From NCBI GenBank assembly GCA_045403215.1, contig JAXIOW010000187.1, positions 1 to 6,811 on the forward strand: a DNA stretch of 6,811 nucleotides. Reading direction: 5' to 3'. This DNA comes from NS-12 sp045403215. GTDB taxonomy: Bacteria; Nitrospirota; Nitrospiria; Nitrospirales; NS-4. Position 1 is the stretch's first letter. Each line of letters opens with the position of its first letter. Both the position numbers and the translations under genes were made by a program. This document shows, piece after piece, positions 1 to 5,725 of the stretch. A model generated the notes under the pieces. The model had not been told where the DNA came from. It did no database searches and saw nothing but the letters and a program-made list of their open reading frames with translations.

Positions 1-229
1 TCTTCCCCGGGCTTTTCTCGACACCCCAATCGCATCTTATGGCACCCCCGCCCCTAAGTCAAAAATCTGTCGATGTACAGAATTGGACCATCGAACCCAT
101 AGTTTGTGCAGTCCATTGGCCGCCTCCACTACGCGACCCGAGGCCCTAGCCTACCGGCTAACGTCAGGCCGGCGTTCTTTGGGCACGATATCTGCATCCA
201 TCTTCCAGGCACACCATACCCGAGATCCC

Positions 230-2545
230 ATGAGCCGCCCGCTCCGCATCTTGATCATCGAAGACAATCCGGACGACCGCGCCTTGATCCAGCGCGAACT
301 GCAGCGCGAGTACCCCGACTCACAGGTGACCCCGATCCTTAGCGCGACCGATTTCGCCCGCGCCCTGGAATCAGACGAGGCCTACGACCTCGTCCTGACG
401 GACTACCAACTCCCTTGGACGAACGGCCTGGCCGTCCTGCACACCGTCAAAGGCCGGTACCCTGACTGTCCGGTGATCATGGTGACGGGGACCGGCAGCG
501 AGGAGATCGCCGTGGGGGCCATGAAGGCCGGACTCGACGACTACGTCATCAAAGCGCCCCACGCATTTGGCCGTCTGTCGGTGGCGGTGAGGACGGTACT
601 GGAGCGGACACAAGAGCGGCAGGCGCTGCGGGAAAGCGAAGACCGCTTTCATGCCTTCATGGATAATAGCCCCGCCGTGGCGTTCATGAAAGACGAGGAC
701 GGGCGTTTCGTCTACGTCAACCAACTGTTCGAACGCTTCTTCAAGCTGACGCACGTCCAGTGGTTGGGAAAGACGGATTTCGATCTCTGGCCCGAGGAGA
801 CGGCGCGCCAGTTGCGCGACAACGATCGGGCGATACTGGCCGAGGACAGGCTGGGCGAGATGTTCGAAACTGTCACGGGGCCGGACGGAGCCATACATCA
901 CTGGCTGGTCTACAAGTTTCACGTGAAGGACCAGGCCGGACGGCGCTTCCTCGGCGGCATGGCGGTGGACATCACGGAGCACAAGCAGGCGGAACATAAC
1001 CTGGCGGTATCAGAGTTGCGCTACAGGCGGCTCTTTGAGACCGCGAAGGATGGCATTCTGATTCTTGATTACGAGACAGGCCACATTGTGGATATCAACC
1101 CCTTCCTGACAACGATGTTGGGCTTCTCGCGCGAAGAGGTGCTGGGCAAGACACTGTGGGATATCGGCTTTGCCCGCGACACGGCCGCCTCCAAACTAAA
1201 CTTTGATGACCTGAAGCGGGAGGGCTACGTTCGCTACGACAATCTGCCACTGGAAACCAAGGACCATCGAACCTTCTTGGTGGAGTTTATCAGCAATGTG
1301 TACCCGGTGGACACGCAGAACGTCATCCAGTGCAATATTCGCGACATCACGGAGCGCAGACATCTCGAGCAACAGCTCCGCCAGGGGCAGAAAATGGAGG
1401 CGATCGGCAAGCTGGCCGGAGGCATCGCCCATGACTTCAACAACATCGTGACGATCATCACGGGATACAGCGACTTGCTGCTCAGTCGGATCGGCCCTGA
1501 GGACCCCATGCGGCGCGAACTTGAGCAGATCAAGAAGGCCGGGGACCGGGCCCACTCCCTGACCCGGCAACTGCTCGCCTTCAGCCGACGGCAGATGCTG
1601 CAACCGAAGGTCCTGGACCTGAAAGCCGTGGTGACCAATCTGGAGCCGATGCTCCAACGATTGATCGGCGAGAACATCGAGCTCGCCACCGTGATGAAGC
1701 CCGGACTGGGACAGGTGAGAGCTGATCCCGGACTGATCGAGCAGGTCATCATGAACTTGGCCATCAACGCCCGGGATGCGATGCCCCAGGGGGGGAAACT
1801 CCTGATCGAGAGCGACAACGTCGTGCTCGACGAGGCGTATGCCCGCCTGCATCTCCCCACACAACCCGGCTCGTATGTGTGCCTGGCCGTGAGCGACACC
1901 GGCTGCGGGATGGATGAGGCGACTCAATCCAGGATTTTCGAGCCCTTCTTCACCACCAAGGAACATGGCCAGGGCACGGGGCTGGGCCTCGCCACGGTGT
2001 ACGGGATCGTGAAGCAGAGCAGCGGCTTCATCTGGGTCTACAGTGAACTCGGGCATGGCACGACGTTCAAGATCTACCTGCCCAGAGTCGTTGCTCCAGC
2101 GGATTCAGTCCCGCCGGCCACTCACTGGTCCGAACTGCCACAGGGGATGGAGACCGTGCTGCTGGTGGAGGACGAACCGGAGGTGCGGTGGCTCGTGCGG
2201 GACATGCTTCAGCGTCTGGGTTATACCGTCCTGGAGGCGCGCCACGGGATCGAAGTCCAGGTCCTGAGTATCCAGCACCAGGGACCGATCCACCTTCTGA
2301 TCACCGATGTCGTGATGCCCCAGATGAGCGGGCGCGAGATCGCCGAGCGACTGACGACTGAGCATCCGGAGACGAAGGTGCTGTACATGTCGGGTTACAC
2401 AGACGATGCCATCGTTCGTCACGGGGTCCTGGCTGCGGATATCGCGTTTCTGCAGAAACCCTTCACCCCCGAAGCCCTGGCGCGCAAAGTTCGCGAGGTG
2501 CTGGACGGCCCGACCAGCGGAAGTGGAGCGGGAAACGGGATTTGA
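230..2545 (+). CDS. Soluble hybrid sensor histidine kinase, REC-PAS-PAS-HisKA-HATPase-REC (771 aa)
   Basis: Predicted cytoplasmic phosphorelay kinase; no signal peptide or membrane segment is seen. Domains in order: N-terminal receiver (residues 1-125; acidic E11/D12, phospho-acceptor D58, conserved K108); PAS 1 (about 135-257, ending in DITEHKQ); PAS 2 (about 262-378, ending in DITERR); HisKA (about 388-455) with H401 in the motif GIAHDFNN; HATPase_c (about 500-622) with N-box N513, G1 DTGCGM at 556 and G2 GQGTGLGL at 580; C-terminal receiver (about 642-758; VEDEP, D693, K743). All catalytic residues are present, so the protein should autophosphorylate and pass phosphate to one of its receivers. 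Start: an upstream in-frame TTG at 83 would add 49 residues of low-complexity, non-domain sequence. ATG 230 begins four residues before the first receiver strand and is preferred, although its Shine-Dalgarno is weak (GAGA). The receiver/PAS input suggests control by another kinase plus a small ligand or redox cue; no ligand can be named. The last six codons and the stop lie within the opposite-strand tRNA gene. Confidence 0.95.
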   Translation: MSRPLRILIIEDNPDDRALIQRELQREYPDSQVTPILSATDFARALESDEAYDLVLTDYQLPWTNGLAVLHTVKGRYPDCPVIMVTGTGSEEIAVGAMKAGLDDYVIKAPHAFGRLSVAVRTVLERTQERQALRESEDRFHAFMDNSPAVAFMKDEDGRFVYVNQLFERFFKLTHVQWLGKTDFDLWPEETARQLRDNDRAILAEDRLGEMFETVTGPDGAIHHWLVYKFHVKDQAGRRFLGGMAVDITEHKQAEHNLAVSELRYRRLFETAKDGILILDYETGHIVDINPFLTTMLGFSREEVLGKTLWDIGFARDTAASKLNFDDLKREGYVRYDNLPLETKDHRTFLVEFISNVYPVDTQNVIQCNIRDITERRHLEQQLRQGQKMEAIGKLAGGIAHDFNNIVTIITGYSDLLLSRIGPEDPMRRELEQIKKAGDRAHSLTRQLLAFSRRQMLQPKVLDLKAVVTNLEPMLQRLIGENIELATVMKPGLGQVRADPGLIEQVIMNLAINARDAMPQGGKLLIESDNVVLDEAYARLHLPTQPGSYVCLAVSDTGCGMDEATQSRIFEPFFTTKEHGQGTGLGLATVYGIVKQSSGFIWVYSELGHGTTFKIYLPRVVAPADSVPPATHWSELPQGMETVLLVEDEPEVRWLVRDMLQRLGYTVLEARHGIEVQVLSIQHQGPIHLLITDVVMPQMSGREIAERLTTEHPETKVLYMSGYTDDAIVRHGVLAADIAFLQKPFTPEALARKVREVLDGPTSGSGAGNGI

Positions 2546-2598
2546 ACCCGCGACCCTCGCCTTGGCAAGGCGATGCTCTACCACTGAGCTATTCCCGC
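2524..2598 (-). tRNA. tRNA-Gly (anticodon GCC)
   Basis: Read on the minus strand, the cloverleaf is complete. The acceptor stem GCGGGAA pairs with TTCCCGC. The D arm contains AGCTCAGTGGTAGAGC. The anticodon stem TCGCC/GGCGA encloses the loop TTGCCAA with anticodon GCC. The T arm carries GGGTTCAAATCCC. The discriminator is U, as usual for bacterial glycine tRNAs, and the 3' CCA is encoded in the gene. Length is 75 nt with CCA. It decodes GGC/GGU glycine codons. It lies 65 bp downstream of the DHH phosphoesterase gene on the same strand but has its own strong promoter. Its 3' end overlaps the kinase stop codon region by 22 bp in convergent orientation. No terminator is visible after the CCA, so transcription may run antisense into the kinase gene. 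Confidence 0.97.
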
Positions 2599-2619
2599 CC
2601 CGATCGCAGGAGAAGGGGA

Positions 2620-2649
2620 ATTATACGGACATCACGCGAGAAGCGTCAA
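2620..2649 (-). promoter_or_regulatory. Sigma70-type promoter of tRNA-Gly
   Basis: On the minus strand there is TTGACG (2649-2644), an 18-nt spacer, and a perfect TATAAT (2625-2620). The expected transcription start is near 2613, about 15 nt before the mature tRNA 5' end at 2598. This is the closest match to the sigma70 consensus I found in the window, fitting a stable-RNA gene. It lies in the gap between the DHH gene stop and the tRNA. Confidence 0.85.
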
Positions 2650-2663
2650 GGCGTGGAGACGGC

Positions 2664-3500
2664 CTAACGGGAAATCGGCAGGATGAGCACGCTTGGCGTC
2701 GAGCCATCGGCCGGCGGAGGGCCGGCCTTACCCAGGGGAACCGAGAACCCGGCAGCGTGGGTATGCCCGCCGCCTCCGTACTTCACGGCGATCTTCGCCA
2801 CATCGGTTCCACCCTGCTCCGAGCGCATGCTGAAGTGCCGCCGACCGTGACGGTCATGCCAGATCAGGCAGAACGGACGGCCGGGCGAAAGCTGCTCGCC
2901 GATCTGGCTGGTCAGGATCGCGCTATGCACACAGGGGACCGTTGCACCCTCGAATTGGACCCATACGGCATGACGGATGATCTTCTTGACCAATTCGTGT
3001 TCGTAGCGGAGGATGGCGCGCCCTTCTTGTTCCAGCCTTTCCTTCTCCAACGAGTCCCAGACCTTGAAGTCATAGGGGTAGGAGTTCAATCCCGCGCTGA
3101 TCTCGCGGCTGTTGGGTAGCTTCCACGCCCACAGGTCCTTATCCTGCACGTATTGCAGGAGCCAGGGGGGCGTGGTGCCGTGGGCCCACTCCCAGGCGAG
3201 CACGGCACCGCTCTTTTCCAGGTCGAAATGGACGTACGGCAGTCCTCCAAGCGCCTCTTTGGCCGTGATATGGTGGTCTAAGACTTGGAGGGCCGCTGCC
3301 TCCTTCGCCATCTCCTCCAATATCGGCCGAGGATAACTGAAGTCCACGATCACCACCCGACGTCCCGCGCAGCCGACAGGAGGCGGGAGCCCGTGGTCGG
3401 CGGGAATGAACTCGGCCGAAGGATACCGCTTCCAGATAGCCCAGGCGGCACCGAACCCGTCGGTGCAGTCGGCATGGTAGAGGACGAGATCAGGAATCAT
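2664..3500 (-). CDS. DHH/DHHA1-family phosphoesterase (278 aa)
   Basis: Stand-alone member of the DHH phosphoesterase superfamily, metal-dependent (usually Mn2+) hydrolases that cleave phosphodiester bonds in short oligonucleotides, cyclic dinucleotides or related molecules. Visible motifs: motif I HADCTDG at residues 9-15 (H9, D11, D14), followed by the subfamily-typical FGAAW; motif II D53 in VIVDFS; the DHH signature DHH at 75-77 in VLDHH; motif IV D120 in VQDKD; and a C-terminal DHHA1 glycine-rich motif GGGGHTHAAGF near 242-252. All expected metal-binding residues are present, so it should be active. The substrate cannot be assigned from sequence; oligoribonuclease (NrnB-like) or cyclic-dinucleotide-product activity are the family precedents. 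No signal peptide or membrane segment: cytoplasmic. ATG 3500 sits four residues before the first beta strand and has no Shine-Dalgarno; an extended -10 element lies 9 nt upstream, suggesting a nearly leaderless mRNA. Confidence 0.92.
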   Translation of the reverse strand: MIPDLVLYHADCTDGFGAAWAIWKRYPSAEFIPADHGLPPPVGCAGRRVVIVDFSYPRPILEEMAKEAAALQVLDHHITAKEALGGLPYVHFDLEKSGAVLAWEWAHGTTPPWLLQYVQDKDLWAWKLPNSREISAGLNSYPYDFKVWDSLEKERLEQEGRAILRYEHELVKKIIRHAVWVQFEGATVPCVHSAILTSQIGEQLSPGRPFCLIWHDRHGRRHFSMRSEQGGTDVAKIAVKYGGGGHTHAAGFSVPLGKAGPPPADGSTPSVLILPISR

Positions 3501-3509
3501 CGCAGGAGT

Positions 3510-3518
3510 AGCATACCA
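3510..3518 (-). promoter_or_regulatory. Putative extended -10 promoter of the DHH gene
   Basis: The minus strand reads TGGTATGCT, that is TG-n-TATGCT, with its last T nine nt before ATG 3500. The predicted transcription start is near 3503, giving a leader of only about 3 nt. No convincing -35 is present (T-rich TTTTTC at 17-bp spacing), which is tolerated with extended -10 promoters. There is no Shine-Dalgarno, consistent with leaderless translation. This is a pattern match only. Confidence 0.4.
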
Positions 3519-3550
3519 CGCCCTCGCTGAGAGAAAAAGAGACCGAACGA

Positions 3551-3580
3551 TTTACTTGCTCGCCTTCGGTGTGTTACAAA
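3551..3580 (+). promoter_or_regulatory. Putative promoter upstream of the small zinc-ribbon ORF
   Basis: TTTACT (3551-3556), an 18-nt spacer, then TACAAA (3575-3580), with the TG of an extended -10 at 3572-3573. The predicted start is near 3587, at the ATG of a 14-codon reading frame (3586) and 57 nt before ATG 3644 of the zinc-ribbon gene. It is divergent from the DHH promoter, with the two -10 elements about 60 bp apart. Confidence 0.35.
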
Positions 3581-3585
3581 ATCTC

Positions 3586-3630
3586 ATGGCCCTCGATCAT
3601 GCGCTCCCCGTTCCCGTGTCTCTCGGATAG
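3586..3630 (+). other. Possible 14-residue leader ORF
   Basis: ATG 3586 opens a frame encoding MALDHALPVPVSLG that stops at TAG 3628-3630, 13 nt before the zinc-ribbon start at 3644. The ATG coincides with the start predicted from the extended -10 at 3572-3580, so it would be translated leaderless. It has no recognisable attenuator feature such as a run of regulatory codons. Chance occurrence is quite possible. Confidence 0.2.
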
Positions 3631-3643
3631 CAGCAGGCTGTCC

Positions 3644-3850
3644 ATGTCTCAGCGTGACCCAGACTGGCCTGGATACACCCAGTGGTATTTCTGCCCTGAT
3701 TGCAGCTCGCTGTGGACTCCCTGCGATTCCGGCGTCGCCGCTATTAAGCGCTCCCAATTGATCGCCGCGCCGCAGGCCTCGCCGGCCACCCCGCCCCAAC
3801 GCTGCCCCGTGTGCATCGGCACTCTGGAAGGCCGCACCTACGAAATTTAA
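3644..3850 (+). CDS. Small hypothetical protein with two CxxC motifs (probable zinc ribbon, 68 aa)
   Basis: I do not recognise a named family. The protein has two CxxC knuckles, CPDC (residues 17-20) and CPVC (54-57), about 33 residues apart, plus an extra Cys at 27. The aromatic context WYFCPDC and RCPVC is typical of small zinc-ribbon proteins, so a structural zinc is likely; function is unknown. The linker is rich in Pro and Ala. The frame stays open upstream to GTG 3569 (93 aa), with an ATG at 3599. I choose ATG 3644 because a modest Shine-Dalgarno (AGCAGG) lies 7 nt before it, and because GTG 3569 precedes the likely -10 element. The next gene on this strand (FIST) begins 64 bp downstream with its own promoter. 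A long opposite-strand frame crosses this region but shows no protein motifs. Confidence 0.6.
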   Translation: MSQRDPDWPGYTQWYFCPDCSSLWTPCDSGVAAIKRSQLIAAPQASPATPPQRCPVCIGTLEGRTYEI

Positions 3851-3877
3851 GGGGCGGCAGGTTCCCCTCACGACGGC

Positions 3878-3908
3878 TGGACAAGTCAACATTCCTGTGT
3901 GGTACACT
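3878..3908 (+). promoter_or_regulatory. Putative leaderless promoter of the FIST-rhodanese operon
   Basis: An extended -10, TGG-TACACT (3900-3908), ends exactly 6 nt before ATG 3915, so the predicted transcription start is the A of the ATG. A -35-like TGGACA lies at 3878-3883 with a long 19-nt spacer. No Shine-Dalgarno precedes the ATG. The arrangement resembles the DHH promoter (TGGTATGCT) on the other strand. Confidence 0.45.
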
Positions 3909-3914
3909 GCCACC

Positions 3915-5111
3915 ATGCAAGTGCATTCGGCTTTGTCGAAAGCTGACGGCACCGCGGACGCCCTCGACGAGGTGTGCCGCGAGGTCACGACCAGCTTGGG
4001 CGGACGATCGGTGGACTTGGCGTTCGCGTTTTTCTCTCCCGACCACGCCGAATCCGCTGATCTCATCGTGTCAACCATCCGCGAAAGGCTCCGGCCGAAA
4101 GTCCTCCTGGGGTGCTCGGCCGAAAGCGTGATCGGGGGCACGCAGGAGGTGGAGGGCCAGTCCGCCCTGTGCCTCTGGGCCGGGCATCTGCCCGGGACCA
4201 CCCTCACCCCGTTCCATCTCGAATTCGTGCAGACCGGTGAGCAGTTCACCGTGACCGGCTGGCCCCAGGACATGCCGACCCTGGACCAAAATCCGTCCTT
4301 TCTGGTCATCGCCGAGCCTTTCACCACGCCGGCCGAGGCCTTTCTCGGAGACCTAGCCGAGCGCTCGCCCGGCGCTTCGGCCATCGGCGGCATGGCCAGC
4401 GGCGCCCAGGAGCCCGGCGCGAACCGCCTCTTCTTCAACGACAAGGTCGTGGACACCGGCGTCGTCGGCGTGGCCGTGACCGGGGCCGTCTGCATCCGAA
4501 CCATCGTGTCCCAGGGCTGCCGGCCGATCGGCGACCGCTTCATGATCACGCAAGCCGAACAGAACGTCATCCACGAGCTCGGCGGGAAACCGGCCCTGGA
4601 ACGCCTGCGCGAAGTCTTCTCCTTGCTTTCCTCCGCCGAGCAGCACCAGGCCGAGCGCGCGCTGCACCTGGGGATCGTCATTGACGAGCACAAGGACCAG
4701 TTCGAGCGCGGGGACTTCCTGATCCGCAACCTGGTCGGGGTCGACCAGAAGACCGGCAGCTTGGCGGTGGCCGACTATGTCCGGGTCGGGCAGACCGTGC
4801 AGTTCCAGATCCGGGACGGCGCCTCCGCCAGCGAAGACCTGCGCGCGTTGCTGACCGGCGAACGCAAAGACACCCACGCCGGCGATCCCATCGGCGCGCT
4901 CCTGTTCAGCTGCAACGGGCGTGGCCAGCGGTTCTTCCGTGCCCCCCACCACGACGTCACCGCCGTGCGTGAAAAGCTGGGCGGGATCCCGGTCGGCGGC
5001 TTCTTCGCCATGGGCGAAATCGGCCCTGTGGGCGGGAACAACTTCCTCCACGGCTACACGGCCAGCATCGCCCTGTTCTGCAAAACGTCTGAGAAGGAGG
5101 GCTTACCATGA
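3915..5111 (+). CDS. FIST domain-containing sensor protein (398 aa)
   Basis: Stand-alone FIST_N plus FIST_C protein. FIST domains are predicted small-ligand (for example amino-acid) sensory modules usually linked to signal transduction; here there is no attached output domain. FIST_N covers about residues 35-225, with the glycine-rich VLLGCSAE segment at 63-70 and the AIGGMASG segment at 156-163. FIST_C covers about 226-390, with FSCNGRG at 331-337 and the diagnostic GGFFAMGEIGPVGGNN stretch at 361-376. No signal peptide: cytoplasmic. An in-frame GTG at 3897 would add six residues; ATG 3915 is preferred because it coincides with the start predicted from the -10 element. The stop overlaps the rhodanese start (ATGA, 4 nt), so the two are almost certainly co-transcribed and translationally coupled. 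The ligand and the downstream partner are unknown. Confidence 0.9.
   Translation: MQVHSALSKADGTADALDEVCREVTTSLGGRSVDLAFAFFSPDHAESADLIVSTIRERLRPKVLLGCSAESVIGGTQEVEGQSALCLWAGHLPGTTLTPFHLEFVQTGEQFTVTGWPQDMPTLDQNPSFLVIAEPFTTPAEAFLGDLAERSPGASAIGGMASGAQEPGANRLFFNDKVVDTGVVGVAVTGAVCIRTIVSQGCRPIGDRFMITQAEQNVIHELGGKPALERLREVFSLLSSAEQHQAERALHLGIVIDEHKDQFERGDFLIRNLVGVDQKTGSLAVADYVRVGQTVQFQIRDGASASEDLRALLTGERKDTHAGDPIGALLFSCNGRGQRFFRAPHHDVTAVREKLGGIPVGGFFAMGEIGPVGGNNFLHGYTASIALFCKTSEKEGLP
5094..5111 (+). promoter_or_regulatory. Strong Shine-Dalgarno and ATGA stop-start overlap (FIST to rhodanese)
   Basis: AAGGAGG at 5094-5100 lies 7 nt before ATG 5108, and the FIST stop TGA (5109-5111) overlaps that ATG. 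It fixes the rhodanese start and implies translational coupling. It contrasts with the missing Shine-Dalgarno sites at the DHH and FIST starts. Confidence 0.9.
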
Positions 5112-5536
5112 AGCTCCGTTGGCTCTCGTACCTCGGTGTGCTGGTCATCGCGGCGGCCGGTGTGGCGATTGGACCGGCGTCAGCCTCCCACGTCCGGCAG
5201 CTCAGCGTGCAGGAAGTCAAAAACACCCTTGATAAGGCACCCAGCCTGCGCGAGAAGGGCTTCTTCCTGGTGGACGTGCGGACCGTCGAAGAGCACGACA
5301 CCGGGGCGATCCCCGGCACCGATGTGAATATTGAGTTCCGCGAGATCGCCAAGCGTCACAAGGAGATCGGCGCAAGCTCCGGCGATCACATCGTCGTGTA
5401 CTGCCAGTCCGGGAAGCGGAGCAACATCGCCGCCGACACCTTGACCGAACTGGGCTACACGAGCGTCTACAACATCCGCGGCAGCGTGAACGCCTGGCTA
5501 CAAGCCGGCTATCCGCTTGCCGGCGGGCGCCGTTGA
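5108..5536 (+). CDS. Exported single-domain rhodanese (PspE/GlpE-like sulfurtransferase, 142 aa)
   Basis: Rhodanese-like sulfurtransferase predicted to act in the periplasm. Residues 1-27 form a Sec signal peptide: positive MKLRW, a hydrophobic core about 8-22, and an ASA/SH type-I cleavage site near 26. The rhodanese domain spans about 32-138, with the DVR motif at 56-58, HDTGAIPG at 63-70, and the active-site loop CQSGKR starting at C99, the expected persulfide-carrying cysteine. A six-residue loop is typical of sulfur-transferring rhodaneses rather than Cdc25-like phosphatases. The GSVNAW segment near 124-129 matches the family C-terminal GG..W region, so the domain looks complete and active. 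Its translation is coupled to the upstream FIST gene. The physiological sulfur donor and acceptor are not evident. Immediately downstream is the large palindrome. Confidence 0.93.
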   Translation: MKLRWLSYLGVLVIAAAGVAIGPASASHVRQLSVQEVKNTLDKAPSLREKGFFLVDVRTVEEHDTGAIPGTDVNIEFREIAKRHKEIGASSGDHIVVYCQSGKRSNIAADTLTELGYTSVYNIRGSVNAWLQAGYPLAGGRR

Positions 5537-5540
5537 TCTT

Positions 5541-5725
5541 AGGAGCCTGCCAGAGGATCGCCATTCTACTGCGGCGAACGATACGCGGTTATCTGCGTCG
5601 TTCTCGGCCCGGAAAAACCGTCAACGTATTGCAGAGAATACGCCTCCGATTTTTCCGAGCCTGCGGCCTAGCATCTATCTGCGTCTCATTCGCCTCGTGA
5701 CGAAGGGATCCTCCGGCAGGCTCCT
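5541..5725. repeat. Large imperfect palindrome (~185 bp), MITE- or REP-like
   Basis: Concentric inverted repeats share one axis near 5633. The outer arms 5541-5559 and 5707-5725 are complementary at 18 of 19 positions. The next arms, 5573-5586 (GGCGAACGATACGC) and 5681-5694, pair at 12 of 14. The inner arms 5611-5617 (GGAAAAA) and 5650-5656 pair perfectly, with further paired bases at 5606-5610. The central hairpin CGTATT/AATACG (5625-5630, 5637-5642) has a 6-nt loop, GCAGAG. A 10-bp direct repeat TATCTGCGTC also occurs at 5590-5599 and 5676-5685, and an alternative local hairpin forms at 5577-5603. No transposase frame and no obvious flanking target duplication are seen. It occupies the entire gap between rhodanese and the P1 peptidase and runs into the peptidase coding sequence. 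Confidence 0.8.

Noticed and set aside
66..81. Short inverted repeat TCTGT-N6-ACAGA upstream of the kinase as an operator
   Set aside because: Five-base arms occur by chance at this scale and I found no convincing promoter beside it.
83..229. 49-residue N-terminal extension of the kinase from TTG 83
   Set aside because: The extra residues precede a receiver domain that starts cleanly at ATG 230 and show no domain, signal peptide or membrane character.
1196..2056. Minus-strand open frames opposite the histidine kinase core
   Set aside because: They overlap the intact HisKA and HATPase domains and have no recognisable motifs.
2105..3119. Open frames crossing the tRNA on both strands (translations containing VAGSNPVSRS or GFEPATLAL)
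   Set aside because: These are the familiar false peptides produced by translating tRNA genes; they also run antisense to the kinase or DHH gene.
3850..3868. AGGGG/CCCCT hairpin after the zinc-ribbon gene as a terminator
   Set aside because: Five-bp stem, 9-nt loop and no following T run; too weak to call an intrinsic terminator.
3897..3914. GTG 3897 as the FIST start
   Set aside because: It lies upstream of the predicted transcription start, has no Shine-Dalgarno, and the six added residues overlap the -10 element.
3584..4729. Long minus-strand open frame (381 codons) antisense to the zinc-ribbon and FIST genes
   Set aside because: Its translation is Ser/Arg/Pro-rich with no domain motifs, while the plus strand shows clear FIST motifs; it is a GC-rich shadow frame.
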